NCBI GenBank assembly: GCA_020635435.1
Contig: JACJZU010000001.1
Coordinates: 1,054,001-1,118,000 of the forward strand
Length of the DNA stretch: 64,000 nt
From: Flavobacteriales bacterium
GTDB lineage: Bacteria; Bacteroidota; Bacteroidia; NS11-12g; UBA9320
Reading direction: 5' to 3'
Every line of letters starts with the position of its first letter. Within the stretch, counting starts at the first letter, position 1. A model generated the notes under the pieces. It was not told where the DNA came from and did no database searches. It saw nothing but the letters and a program-made list of their open reading frames with translations. Shown here in pieces: positions 44,275 to 54,195 of the stretch. The translations under genes and the position numbers were made by a program.

Positions 44275-45669
44275 ATGGATTATTTAGAGATTTTACGGGC
44301 CATACCGGATCTTGAGGGCGTACCGGATCCGGATCTGAATTGGTTGATCGAACGCGCCGTGATCAAGAATTTGAAGGCCGGCGAGTATCTATTCAAACCC
44401 AACGACCCCATCGATTATCTCCATATAATCCTCGAGGGTACAATGGCGCTGAAAGCTGTGCAGCACAATCAACAACGGATCGTGGCTCAAATGGGACAGG
44501 GCAGTATTACTTCGCTCTTGCCGTATTCCCGTGCCAAAGCATCTTTCGGATACGGCGAAGCCGTAGAGGATACCACGATCCTTGGACTTCACAAAGAACA
44601 CTTCAAAGAGCTCATCGCCGAACACCACGAACTCACGGCCGCATTGGTTCATGTAATGAGTTCGCGCATACGCTCCTTTACGAAGCAACAGCAGCAGAAT
44701 GAGAAGATGATGGCTTTGGGTAAACTCAGTGCGAGTTTGTCCCATGAACTGAATAACCCTTCGGCAGCCGTAGTGCGGAGTGCAAAAGAACTCAGCAATC
44801 ATCTGCGCCTCATGCCTGATGGGTTCAAAAAGGTGATCCGGATCCAGATCTCAGACACAGCACTTGATGCACTGAACGACTATTTGTTCGATCATCTGAG
44901 CGCCGGACAAGTGAAGATGAGCATGATGGAGCGCTCGTCCAGGGTGGACGATCTTATGGATTGGCTCGACGATAATGGGGTAGACGATAGCGACGAGGTA
45001 GCCGAGACCTTCGTGGATTTTAACATTTCTGCAGATGATCTTTCAGCATTGACCGTGGGAATGGCCGACCAAGATCGATCGGCTGTTATCGCCTGGATGA
45101 ATCAGAATCTGATCACCGAGAAACTCGTTAGCGAGATCAAAAATGCTTCGGAGCGTATCCACGAGTTGGTGCGTAGCGTGAAGAGCTACACGCATATGGA
45201 TCAGGCCCAGGAAAAACAACGTATCGATCTGCATGTGGGAATTGAGAATACGCTTACCATGCTCAACCACAAGCTCCGCAAGGGTAACATTGAAGTTGTT
45301 CGCGAGTTTATGGAAGGCCCATTGGAAGCCCTGGCATTGCCCGGTGAGATGAATCAGGTATGGACCAATCTGATCGATAATGCCATTGATGCCATGATGG
45401 AAGTCGAAGAGCGGCGCCTGTTGATCCACACGAAGAAGGATGCAGAATTCATAAACGTCTACATCATAGATTCCGGTCCGGGCATACCGGAAGACATTCA
45501 GGATAAAATATTTGACCCTTTCTTCACAACGAAGGAAATGGGTCAGGGTACCGGGCTTGGTCTGGAGGTGGTGCATCAGATCGTGCAGGAACAACACAAT
45601 GGTCGTGTTTACCTCGAAAGCAGACCCGGCCACACACAATTCATGGTTTGTATACCAATTAACGGATAA
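44275..45669 (+). CDS. Histidine kinase with N-terminal cyclic-nucleotide-binding-type domain
   Basis: A 464-residue protein. Residues ~15-125 form a CRP-like cNMP-binding beta-roll (GEYLFKPNDPIDYLHIILEGTMAL). A histidine-kinase dimerisation helix follows, with the phospho-acceptor His157 in LSASLSHELNNPS. A long helical insert (about 175-285) separates it from the ATPase domain: QVWTNLIDNAIDAM (N box), DSGPGIPEDIQDKIFDPFF (G1, F) and GTGLGLEVVHQIV (G2). There is no membrane helix, so it is cytoplasmic. It is followed 6 bp later by its presumed response partner. Confidence 0.92.
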   Translation: MDYLEILRAIPDLEGVPDPDLNWLIERAVIKNLKAGEYLFKPNDPIDYLHIILEGTMALKAVQHNQQRIVAQMGQGSITSLLPYSRAKASFGYGEAVEDTTILGLHKEHFKELIAEHHELTAALVHVMSSRIRSFTKQQQQNEKMMALGKLSASLSHELNNPSAAVVRSAKELSNHLRLMPDGFKKVIRIQISDTALDALNDYLFDHLSAGQVKMSMMERSSRVDDLMDWLDDNGVDDSDEVAETFVDFNISADDLSALTVGMADQDRSAVIAWMNQNLITEKLVSEIKNASERIHELVRSVKSYTHMDQAQEKQRIDLHVGIENTLTMLNHKLRKGNIEVVREFMEGPLEALALPGEMNQVWTNLIDNAIDAMMEVEERRLLIHTKKDAEFINVYIIDSGPGIPEDIQDKIFDPFFTTKEMGQGTGLGLEVVHQIVQEQHNGRVYLESRPGHTQFMVCIPING

Positions 45670-45675
45670 CACAGT

Positions 45676-47337
45676 ATGGAAAAACCCATCCTATTCTTAC
45701 TCGACGACGACCCGGCCGTGCTGCGTTCGGTGGTGCGGGATGTTCGAAAGGAATTCAGAGCAGATTATCGGATATTGAGCACCGAATCGGCGAACGAAGC
45801 ACTTGAGGCTTTACAGGAATTGAAGAAGAAGCAGGAAGTGGTGGCCCTGTTCCTTTCCGATCAGCGCATGCCCGAGATGCTCGGAGTAGAATTTTTGGAG
45901 AAGGCCCGCAAGATCTATCCGGATGCCAAGCGCATTCTGCTCACAGCTTATTCCGATACTGAAGCTGCGATCAAAGCCATCAACGATGTTCAGCTCGATT
46001 ACTACCTCATGAAGCCCTGGGATCCACCGGAGGAGAATTTGTACCCCGTTTTACACGACCAGCTCGATGAATGGATGAGCCATTTCGTACCCCCTTTCAA
46101 AGGGATCCGCATTGTAGGTTTTCAGTGGTCGCCGCGCTCACATGCCATAAAGGATTTTCTTTCAGGCAACCTCATACCATACCGCTGGTTGGATATTGAA
46201 ATGGATCCCGAGGCCGGCGAGATGCTGCAAACACACGGATTGAATAAAGACAACCTACCTGTTGTGATCCTGGAAGATGGGGGCGTGCTTGTTAAACCTA
46301 CCACGGCCGATGTTGGATTGAAACTCGGTATGGAGATCAAGGCCCGGCAACAGATGTATGATGTGGCCATTATTGGAGCGGGTCCGGCCGGTTTGGCGGC
46401 TTCGGTATATGGTGCAAGTGAAGGGTTGAACACCGTTCTAATCGAGAAAAGAGCGCCCGGGGGGCAGGCTGGAACCAGTTCCCGCATTGAAAACTATTTG
46501 GGCTTCCCAAAAGGCCTGAGCGGAGCAGAATTGAGCCGCAGAGCCATAGCGCAGGCAACGCGTTTCGGAATTGAATTCCTGTCCCCCCAGGAAGTGCGCA
46601 ACATCGAGGTAAGAGATCGCTACAAGATTCTGGAGCTTGCCGATGGAAGTATCATCAATGCCCGATCGGTGATCATTACTACCGGCGTAGATTACCGCAA
46701 ACATCCTGCGGAAGGTGTCGATAATTTTACCGGAGCCGGAGCATATTACGGAGCCGCAACCACAGAAGCCGGAGCTTGCCGCGACCAGGATGTGTATATA
46801 ATTGGTGGTGGAAACTCCGCCGGTCAGGCGGCGATGTATCTTAGCAAATTCGCCAAGAGGGTTTTCATCGTTGTCCGCAAACCCGACCTCAGCAGCAGTA
46901 TGTCGCAGTACCTCATCAATCAGATCGGAGACACGCCGAATATTCACTTGCTCGGAAATACGGAATTGCTCCGGGCTGGGGGTGATGAGCGCTTAACGGA
47001 GTTGGAATTCAGGGATAATTCTACCGGCGATCAGAAGACGGTGCCTGCAGGAGCATTATTCATTTTCATTGGTGCTCGTCCGGTTACGGCATGGCTAACC
47101 CTGAGCATGATCAAGGATGAGCATGGTTTCATCGAAACCGGGGTTGGACTCGGCAAGTACGAAGGTTTCAAAAGTGCCTGGAAGTTACCACGCGACCCCT
47201 ATCTGCTTGAAACCTGCATACCCGGAATTTTCGCTGCCGGCGATGTGCGTGCAGGAGCTATGAATCGTGTGGCCAGCGCAGTAGGTGAAGGGTCTATGGC
47301 GATCAAATTCGTGCACCAATATCTAGCGGAGAATTAA
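45676..47337 (+). CDS. Receiver domain fused to thioredoxin-reductase-like flavoprotein
   Basis: A 553-residue fusion. Residues ~1-125 are a response-regulator receiver (LLDDDP acidic pocket, phospho-acceptor Asp62 in LFLSDQRMP, and Lys in YLMKPWDPP). Residues ~145-215 resemble a glutaredoxin/thioredoxin fold but without CxxC (WSPRS at the position). From residue ~230 comes an FAD/NAD(P) oxidoreductase of the TrxR group: DVAIIGAGPAGLAAS, then IIGGGNSAGQAA, and FAAGDVR. The redox CxxC of true thioredoxin reductase is absent. Output is therefore probably a flavin-dependent redox response. Overlapping-type context with the cNMP-kinase upstream strongly suggests one pathway. Confidence 0.93.
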   Translation: MEKPILFLLDDDPAVLRSVVRDVRKEFRADYRILSTESANEALEALQELKKKQEVVALFLSDQRMPEMLGVEFLEKARKIYPDAKRILLTAYSDTEAAIKAINDVQLDYYLMKPWDPPEENLYPVLHDQLDEWMSHFVPPFKGIRIVGFQWSPRSHAIKDFLSGNLIPYRWLDIEMDPEAGEMLQTHGLNKDNLPVVILEDGGVLVKPTTADVGLKLGMEIKARQQMYDVAIIGAGPAGLAASVYGASEGLNTVLIEKRAPGGQAGTSSRIENYLGFPKGLSGAELSRRAIAQATRFGIEFLSPQEVRNIEVRDRYKILELADGSIINARSVIITTGVDYRKHPAEGVDNFTGAGAYYGAATTEAGACRDQDVYIIGGGNSAGQAAMYLSKFAKRVFIVVRKPDLSSSMSQYLINQIGDTPNIHLLGNTELLRAGGDERLTELEFRDNSTGDQKTVPAGALFIFIGARPVTAWLTLSMIKDEHGFIETGVGLGKYEGFKSAWKLPRDPYLLETCIPGIFAAGDVRAGAMNRVASAVGEGSMAIKFVHQYLAEN

Positions 47338-47417
47338 ATTGAATTAACGATTCTTTAACACCTACTTAATTCGGAATTTGGAGCTTTAGAGTCTCTTCGC
47401 GGAGTAGTGAAGTTCCC

Positions 47418-49685
47418 ATGCCGGACATTTATCTGATCGCAGTTATTATCCTTTGCATACTGGCCGTTGGCGATCTGATCGTAGGTGTGAGTAACGATGC
47501 CGTCAATTTCCTGAATTCAGCTCTGGGTTCTAGGGCATCTAATCCGCGGTATATAATGATCATTGCCAGCCTTGGCATACTCATTGGCGCTACTTTTTCG
47601 AGCGGAATGATGGAGATCGCCCGCAAGGGTGTGTTCAATCCGGGTCAATTTGTGTTTGCAGAGATCATGGTGATCTTTTTAGCCGTGATGCTCACCGACA
47701 TCATCCTGCTCGATCTGTTCAATACGCTGGGCATGCCTACGAGTACAACGGTATCCATCGTATTCGAGCTACTGGGGGCAGCCGTTGCGGTGAGCGTATG
47801 GAAAATGTATGCGTCCGGAGAGAATCTGGTCAACCTGGGCAACTACATCAATTCGGCCAAAGCACTGGCCATCATTACCGGGATCTTCGTCTCGGTGGGG
47901 ATCGCATTCAGCATAGGTACCCTGGTTCAGTTTTTCTCCCGCTGGCTGTTCACCTTCGATCTGGATAAACGCATGAAATGGGTGGGTGCGCTGTGGTCGG
48001 GACTGGCCATGACCTCAATGTCCTACTTCCTCCTTTTCAAAGGCATGAATGGAGCCTCGTTCATCGATGAATCAACATTGAACTGGGTTCGGGGTCATAC
48101 TCCGATCTTGTTGCTGATCTCCTTCTTATTCTGGACGATATCGATGCAAATACTCGTTGTGGTCTTCCAGGTTAAGATCATGCGCATCGTTGTATTGTTC
48201 GGAACTTTTGCGTTGGCAATGGCCTTTGCCGGAAACGATCTCGTGAATTTCATCGGGGTGCCCATCGCAGGTTTGGACTCCTACCTTCATTGGAAAAGCT
48301 CCGATCTCGGCGCTCAAGAACTGGAAATGACCGCCCTGAGTGAACCGATACGAACCAATACCTATTTGCTGATACTTGCCGGTGTAGTAATGACCCTCAC
48401 CCTTTGGCTGTCAAAAAAGGCCCGATCCGTAACCGAAACCGAGATCAATCTCGGAAGGCAAAGCACCGGAGCCGAACGCTTCGCTCCCAATATGTTCTCC
48501 AGGGGAATAGTCCGGATAAGTCTGGCAATTAGCAAAACTGTCGACCGATCTTTACCTGCCTCATTCAAGACCCGACTCGCCCGAAATTTCGATGTGAGCA
48601 AAATGGCGAAAGATGACCGTCCACCCGCATTCGACCTGATACGGGCCTCGGTGAACCTTTCGGTGGCTAGCACACTCATTGCACTGGCCACAACCCTCAA
48701 ATTACCGCTCAGTACCACGTACGTTTCCTTTATGGTGGCCATGGGAACCTCTCTGGCCGATCAGGCCTGGGGGAGAGATAGTGCCGTCTATCGCATAGCA
48801 GGTGTACTCAATGTGATCGGAGGATGGTTCATGACCGCGCTGATTGCCTTTTCGGTATCGGCGATCCTGGCATCCCTGCTGTCATTCAATCTGCCCTGGG
48901 CACTGGCTTCCATACTTGTGCTCATTGGCGTGGCGATCTACCATACCTGGAAATGGCATAGTAAAAAGGATAAAAAGGAGAAGGAACGAACCTGGATCGG
49001 GAATGGTCCTAAAAGTTATGCCGAAGCGCACGAGTCGAGTGTGTCGATCCTGCAAACTTCTATCCGACGTACATCAGCCATCTATCAGGATCTGATACAG
49101 GGCGTTCTTCAAGAAAATGGCACTTTGATCGATCGCGCTGAAAAGGAATTTGAAGAACTCCGCTTCAAAAACGAGACATTCCGCTTCACTTTATTTCACG
49201 ATATCAAATCGTTTGAGCATGAGAACAGTGAGGTGGCTGAGCTGTACATTCATATCTACGATCTCGAACAGGACATGATCTCGAGTTTGCGGAGTTTGCT
49301 CAGCACAGCTACCGAACATGTCCGGAATATGCTCAGTCCGCTGCGGACCGAACAATACGATCTGCTCATAGATCTCGATATCCGTATGCAGGACTATTTT
49401 GGACTGCTCATCGAGTCCATTTCCGGGAACGGAATGCACAAGCCCGACGACCTTTTGGACCGGAAACGTGCATTGTTACATGCACTAAGGTCCTTTGTAT
49501 CCCATCATATCGCCGGTTTGAGAAATGAATCCCTGAGTATGCGCAACCACATACTTTTCATGGATATCCATTTGCACACCAAAGATCTTGTGGCTATCTC
49601 GTACCGTCTTGGCAAACTGATGGCAAGCATGCAGCCCAAGCCTTCCCCGGAGGGGCGATCGCAGTTTGCCAATTCAGGCGCCTAA
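47418..49685 (+). CDS. PiT-family inorganic phosphate transporter with PhoU-like C-terminal part
   Basis: A 755-residue membrane protein. The two PiT repeats are visible: GVSNDAVNFLNSALGSRAS near residue 22 and AGNDLVNFIGVPIAG near residue 272, with about ten membrane helices up to residue ~515. The last ~230 residues are a soluble helical domain (HVRNMLSPLRTEQYDLLIDLD) that resembles PhoU-like bundles. It would import phosphate with a cation. It lies 80 bp after the receiver/flavoprotein gene on the same strand; a functional link is possible but not shown. Confidence 0.9.
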   Translation: MPDIYLIAVIILCILAVGDLIVGVSNDAVNFLNSALGSRASNPRYIMIIASLGILIGATFSSGMMEIARKGVFNPGQFVFAEIMVIFLAVMLTDIILLDLFNTLGMPTSTTVSIVFELLGAAVAVSVWKMYASGENLVNLGNYINSAKALAIITGIFVSVGIAFSIGTLVQFFSRWLFTFDLDKRMKWVGALWSGLAMTSMSYFLLFKGMNGASFIDESTLNWVRGHTPILLLISFLFWTISMQILVVVFQVKIMRIVVLFGTFALAMAFAGNDLVNFIGVPIAGLDSYLHWKSSDLGAQELEMTALSEPIRTNTYLLILAGVVMTLTLWLSKKARSVTETEINLGRQSTGAERFAPNMFSRGIVRISLAISKTVDRSLPASFKTRLARNFDVSKMAKDDRPPAFDLIRASVNLSVASTLIALATTLKLPLSTTYVSFMVAMGTSLADQAWGRDSAVYRIAGVLNVIGGWFMTALIAFSVSAILASLLSFNLPWALASILVLIGVAIYHTWKWHSKKDKKEKERTWIGNGPKSYAEAHESSVSILQTSIRRTSAIYQDLIQGVLQENGTLIDRAEKEFEELRFKNETFRFTLFHDIKSFEHENSEVAELYIHIYDLEQDMISSLRSLLSTATEHVRNMLSPLRTEQYDLLIDLDIRMQDYFGLLIESISGNGMHKPDDLLDRKRALLHALRSFVSHHIAGLRNESLSMRNHILFMDIHLHTKDLVAISYRLGKLMASMQPKPSPEGRSQFANSGA

Positions 49686-49687
49686 CT

Positions 49688-51592
49688 TCACCGATCGGTT
49701 TGTCGGATCGATTCAGGTATTTCGATGCCCAGGCGCTGAAGTGCCTGAACATGTTCATCACGCTTCGGAAAATTCCCGAGTTGATGATATACTTCTGCCA
49801 ATTGGCGATGTGCATCCCCGTAATCCGGTTGAATTTTTACCAGATCCTCCAATGTGGCAGTTGCCTTGTCGTAATCCTTGATCTTGAAGGCAGCCATTGA
49901 AATGAAATTCAGGATACGCGGACGTTCCCAGCTGGGTGCTCCGTTTGCTATCGCCAGCTCAAAATCCCGCATGGCCATGCTGTCGTTTCCGGAACGACCG
50001 TAGGTAACCCCTCGGTTCAGGTAATAGGTATAATTACCCGGTTTCAGGGCCAGGGCCTTATCGAACGCCTCGATCGATTTTTGAAATTGATCCAGACTGC
50101 CATACGTGTTACCCAGAGACTTGTAGATCTCCGCTTCGTCGGGTTTGAGCTGTACTGCGATGAGAAAATCTTCCAGCGCCTTTTGGTATTCGCCGTTCTT
50201 GCCGCGGTTATTCCCCCGATTCACATACGCTTCGTGCGTTTGTGGAAAGGTCTTGATCACATTGGTCCATAACGACTCGCCATCCTTCCACGCCTCGCAG
50301 GCCTCGCTGGTACGGTAACCCCAAAAGACACCAAGAACGGCAATCCCGGCCACAGCTGCAATTCGGTATTGTTGCCGGGTATAAAGCCACTGAAATCCAT
50401 AGCCAAGCAAAACACCGAGACCTACATAGGGCAGGTACGTGTAGCGGTCGGCCATGATCACCTTGCCAACCGACAGGAATTGCAGCACCAATGCAACGGT
50501 GATCAGGTAAAAGAATATAGAGAAGGTGAATACTTTAGATCTTTTGTAGGTATAGATCGCCCCACCGATAACAATGGCCGCCAGAAGGGGCATAACAAGG
50601 AACTTGATGGAACCGGCCTGCTCTAAAGTCGGATAGGGATAGAAAGTACTTAATCCGTATGGCCAAATGAGTTTTACAAAATACATAATGAAGCCGTAGC
50701 ACGCGAACATCAATCGTTGCCCATAACTGATCACATCAAAACTGCCTATGGCCTTTTCCTGAACCTCAATATTGAAGTAACCGTAAAAATTGCCACCTCC
50801 CTGTACGTTCACGGCCATCAGCCCGAAAAAAAGTGCAATAGCAAAATGGGGAAGCTTTTCAAGGATCAGATTCAAACGCAATAGAGGTTTTTGGGTAAGG
50901 ATCCGACCCTCAAAATAGTCGATCAGGAGCAGTACAACCGGGAATACGACCGCCATGGCCTTGGAAAGGCAGGAGAGCACAAAAAATGCCAGTGCGAGAA
51001 TATAGGCTACTTTGGATCGGGCATGTTTGTAGTAGAACCAGCTGATAAGCCCCAGAAGGAAGAAAAATACATATAGCACATCCTTACGCTCCGAAACCCA
51101 GGCCACCGATTCCACATGCATCGGGTGCAAGCCGAAAAGCACCGAGGCTACCACCGCAACAAACCATTTTCCCTTTGTGAGCAGGTGAACAAATACGAAA
51201 ACCAACAAGGTGTTCAGGAGGTGGAAGATCAGATTGGTGCGATGAAAAGGTCGGGCATCGGGTATGGTTTCTCCGGCAGGAGGTTTTTTGTAATCACGGT
51301 GCAAACTCATCATCGTTATCGGATGAAAGTTCAGGGATACAACCCGCTTGAACCATCCCTCGGACTGATCGATGTATGGATTTTCAGTAACATAGATCTC
51401 ATCGTCCCAATTCACAAAACCATTGTCGAGAGAGCCGTTATAGGCGATACCGGTTCCGAGCAATACAATTGCCGTATAGATCCATGCCAATACCGGCACA
51501 TTCCGCAGATCCAGCCAATTCAAACTGGGTTTCTTCGATTTTGACGAACCCTGGGTTCGCACTTTATTGGGTTTGGTCTTTTTCTGAGCCAC
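49688..51592 (-). CDS. TMTC-like membrane protein with C-terminal TPR repeats
   Basis: A 634-residue protein. A GTG start at 51592 precedes a Lys-rich N-terminus and about ten membrane helices (residues ~33-420). The segments DNGFVNWDDEIYV, HPMHVESVAWVSERKDVLY and LSCLSKAMAV are typical of the GT-C glycosyltransferase group related to eukaryotic TMTC O-mannosyltransferases; the acidic WDDE near residue 64 is the expected catalytic region. From residue ~440 at least five TPR repeats follow (for example EIYKSLGNTYGSLDQFQKSIEAFDKAL). It converges with the phosphate transporter (2-bp gap). Confidence 0.82.
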   Translation of the reverse strand: MAQKKTKPNKVRTQGSSKSKKPSLNWLDLRNVPVLAWIYTAIVLLGTGIAYNGSLDNGFVNWDDEIYVTENPYIDQSEGWFKRVVSLNFHPITMMSLHRDYKKPPAGETIPDARPFHRTNLIFHLLNTLLVFVFVHLLTKGKWFVAVVASVLFGLHPMHVESVAWVSERKDVLYVFFFLLGLISWFYYKHARSKVAYILALAFFVLSCLSKAMAVVFPVVLLLIDYFEGRILTQKPLLRLNLILEKLPHFAIALFFGLMAVNVQGGGNFYGYFNIEVQEKAIGSFDVISYGQRLMFACYGFIMYFVKLIWPYGLSTFYPYPTLEQAGSIKFLVMPLLAAIVIGGAIYTYKRSKVFTFSIFFYLITVALVLQFLSVGKVIMADRYTYLPYVGLGVLLGYGFQWLYTRQQYRIAAVAGIAVLGVFWGYRTSEACEAWKDGESLWTNVIKTFPQTHEAYVNRGNNRGKNGEYQKALEDFLIAVQLKPDEAEIYKSLGNTYGSLDQFQKSIEAFDKALALKPGNYTYYLNRGVTYGRSGNDSMAMRDFELAIANGAPSWERPRILNFISMAAFKIKDYDKATATLEDLVKIQPDYGDAHRQLAEVYHQLGNFPKRDEHVQALQRLGIEIPESIRQTDR

Positions 51593-51713
51593 GGCCTAAT
51601 GTTCTGAAAGCGTAGGGAACGGCTAAGATAGGAATTCATTTCAGTTTTGGACAGAGGGAGATAAATGTATCGCGAATAGAAATCAACGTATCTTATCATC
51701 AAGTTCAATTTCT

Positions 51714-51721
51714 TAGATTTG
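51714..51721 (+). promoter_or_regulatory. -7 promoter element for the lipoprotein pair
   Basis: TAGATTTG matches TANNTTTG and ends 6 bp before the ATG at 51728, so the mRNA would be leaderless. The TTG at 51719, which would add three residues, lies inside the box and cannot be the start. Confidence 0.6.
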
Positions 51722-51727
51722 AGAAAT

Positions 51728-52906
51728 ATGAATGTACCGTTCCGATTCGGCATTTTGAGTGTGATCTTCTTGTTGGCTAGCTGCACCCGGGAGGAAAATG
51801 CCAGGGTGGAAGCCGGTGTGGCCACATTCAGCTCAGGTTCCCAGGTCGAGTTTGTCGATTTTCTCGAACATCCGGATGGTGGTTACGTGCTGGGAGCCAA
51901 TACACTCACAACAGAAAGTTGGGATTATTGGGTACTCCGGCTCGATGAGGCAATGCGCGTGATCTGGCAAAGGCGTTTAGGGGGTCGTTTCGACGAGGAA
52001 TTGCAGAAGTTGATGATCGATCGCGACGGGAATATCCTGCTTTCAGGGGTTTCGGAATCAATTGATCAGGACAGTTCCCTGAAATTAGAACGGCGAGAGC
52101 TCATTTATACGGTATTACTCGACCCGAATGGGAGTCAGAAATGGTACCGCACAGATCCCTGGGACAAGCACCCAACCTATGGTTATTTTGATCTCCCCGG
52201 CTTTCAACACGTATTGGGCGTATTGCAAAACGAAGCAGGCGAATACATCCTTGCAGGAAATTTTGGATCGGTAAATTTCGATCCCAGAACCATTTTCACC
52301 GATGAGATCACTCTGATCAAATTGGATGCAAATGGAACGATACAGCAAAAAGGTTCCCAATACCAGGTAAACGGACATGCGTTCTTCTCCTTTAACGATT
52401 CCCTGTATTTCCTGGGTAGTAATTTGTTCGAAAAGGAATACGGATTTTTTGCTTTTGACCGGAATGGATTTGATGGTTCGGATCCCGCTACTGGAAAGTA
52501 TGTGATGAGGGGCCTGAACAGCTTTGGCGGGAATTCTGAATATTACAAAAAGCAAACCTATACACATCCGAATGGATATCTGGATGTTCTGATCGCCGTG
52601 AACGACCAGATTCAAAGAGCGGGCTTCAATACAAACCTTCGTGCATTTACCTTCGATTCCTATGAAGCTCCGGAAGGTCAAATTCGAAGTTTGGGAAGAA
52701 CCCCCGACGGGAATTATTTACTCAATTTTACCAATGGAATACAGCAGGAGTTGGATAGAGATTTCAACGTATTGAAGTCGTTTCACATGAGCTGGAAACC
52801 CGTTGAGACATTCAAATTGAGTGATGGATCCTATTTGGGAGCGAATATGCGATCCGGTGAAATCACTATTATGCGCTTTGATGACAATGGGAAGGTTCTA
52901 TACTAA
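51728..52906 (+). CDS. Lipoprotein with beta-propeller-like repeats (first of a pair)
   Basis: About 392 residues. The signal ends LLASC (Cys18), so the protein is lipidated. The rest contains repeated strands with D-x-N/D-G turns (LMIDRDGNILLSG, LLDPNGSQKWY), as in quinoprotein- or propeller-like proteins. The following gene has the same plan and starts inside its 3' end, so both are made from one mRNA. Function is unknown. Confidence 0.65.
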   Translation: MNVPFRFGILSVIFLLASCTREENARVEAGVATFSSGSQVEFVDFLEHPDGGYVLGANTLTTESWDYWVLRLDEAMRVIWQRRLGGRFDEELQKLMIDRDGNILLSGVSESIDQDSSLKLERRELIYTVLLDPNGSQKWYRTDPWDKHPTYGYFDLPGFQHVLGVLQNEAGEYILAGNFGSVNFDPRTIFTDEITLIKLDANGTIQQKGSQYQVNGHAFFSFNDSLYFLGSNLFEKEYGFFAFDRNGFDGSDPATGKYVMRGLNSFGGNSEYYKKQTYTHPNGYLDVLIAVNDQIQRAGFNTNLRAFTFDSYEAPEGQIRSLGRTPDGNYLLNFTNGIQQELDRDFNVLKSFHMSWKPVETFKLSDGSYLGANMRSGEITIMRFDDNGKVLY

Positions 52907-54101
52907 GATCGTGGGGATCGCTCTGATCAGCTTACTATTTTGGGGGTGTTCCGATTCTGCGGAGGAAATGTCGGGTATACGCATGCTTCAACAGGATGAC
53001 TTTATACCCCGCGATATGCACCAATCCGAAGATGGTCGGATAATGATCTATGGATTCAGCAACAAAGCGAACAGCTATCTGATCCGAACGTACGACCGCG
53101 CGCTGAATCTAGCCGGGCAGGAATCCATAGGAATTACAGATATCTATCCATTTGCCGAGATCCTCTATCATAATTTTATGGATGGTTTGCACCTTTTTGT
53201 CATCATTAACACGATCGATGGTGCAGGTTCCGAACTCCGTCTGCTCGAGATGAATGAAAACCTGCAGGTATTGAAAGACAAGCCGTTTTTCAAGAATCAG
53301 GATCCGTTTTATGGCCGCTATTCGATCAGTGAATTTTCGAAATCAGGTGATAACGGATATCTCTTGGCCATGGATACCACAATGGTTCTCAAATCAGGAG
53401 GTTCCAGTTCTCACATGAATAGAGGAATACGGATCATGAAGCTCGATAGTGACCTCGGTTTGATGTGGGAATTCAAAGGCAAGCGTTCCGGTTTGCTCGG
53501 AGCGCGGGTCAACTATCGCGTACAGGCTATCGAATTGGCGGATGGTCGTGTTTTCTATCATGTCGAGGATCTGCTTCCGCAACCGATCAGTGAGTACATT
53601 TCCGTAGTCGGCCTTTTATCTCCGAACGGGGAATTGATCTACCAAAACACGCAGGAGGCTGAATTTTACTCTTTCCGGGGTGCGGGCCTATCGCGTGTCG
53701 GCGACAACGTGTTACTCAACTTATCGGCAAACAACGAGCAGATCCAGTATTACCGTGTTTACGACCCACTTACCGGAACAGAGATATCCGAGCGAAGCCT
53801 GCCTAAATTTTACATCGATCGTACCTTTCCACAGAATCGATTACCAATCGAAATTCCGGAGCAGGGGAGCGGCCTCACTTTGTATCGGATCGACAAGAGA
53901 CAGCTTATCTTTCAACAAGTGAACGCCCAGGGGGAACCCACCTCCCATTTCAACATACCTACCCCTCCACATGAGGATATGGGTCGATATACGCAATGTT
54001 TTACATCGGAAGGAACCGTCCTCGTGGCCTACAATCTCCTGCGCAATGGACTACCGGAATTTTATTTGATGGAGTTTGGAATGGACGGAGTGATCCGGTG
54101 A
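52887..54101 (+). CDS. Lipoprotein with beta-propeller-like repeats (second of a pair)
   Basis: About 404 residues. The start at 52887 (MGRFYTKIVGIALISLL) gives a lipoprotein signal with the Cys in FWGC; ATG 52881 is two codons earlier and cannot be excluded. The longer frame from 52821 lacks a signal and overlaps the upstream gene by 86 bp. The mature part has similar GYLLAMDTT / LRLLEMNENLQV-type repeats to the preceding lipoprotein, suggesting an old duplication. The start overlaps that gene by 20 bp. Function is unknown. Confidence 0.65.
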   Translation: MGRFYTKIVGIALISLLFWGCSDSAEEMSGIRMLQQDDFIPRDMHQSEDGRIMIYGFSNKANSYLIRTYDRALNLAGQESIGITDIYPFAEILYHNFMDGLHLFVIINTIDGAGSELRLLEMNENLQVLKDKPFFKNQDPFYGRYSISEFSKSGDNGYLLAMDTTMVLKSGGSSSHMNRGIRIMKLDSDLGLMWEFKGKRSGLLGARVNYRVQAIELADGRVFYHVEDLLPQPISEYISVVGLLSPNGELIYQNTQEAEFYSFRGAGLSRVGDNVLLNLSANNEQIQYYRVYDPLTGTEISERSLPKFYIDRTFPQNRLPIEIPEQGSGLTLYRIDKRQLIFQQVNAQGEPTSHFNIPTPPHEDMGRYTQCFTSEGTVLVAYNLLRNGLPEFYLMEFGMDGVIR

Positions 54102-54149
54102 CCAACAAGCTCAGGTGAATTCGATCAATCCGCATCGCCGGATCGGTCA

Positions 54150-54195
54150 GGAAGATTTTGGAGGGGGACAGCATTGCCCCCACTCCTGAAATCTT
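54150..54195. terminator. Long inverted repeat between convergent genes
   Basis: GAAGATTTTGGAGGGGG (54150-54166) pairs with CCCCCACTCCTGAAATCTTC (54176-54195), giving a 15-17-bp stem with one or two bulges. It lies between the second lipoprotein gene and the convergent Fic gene. No T-run follows on either side. It could be a bidirectional transcription barrier. Confidence 0.5.
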
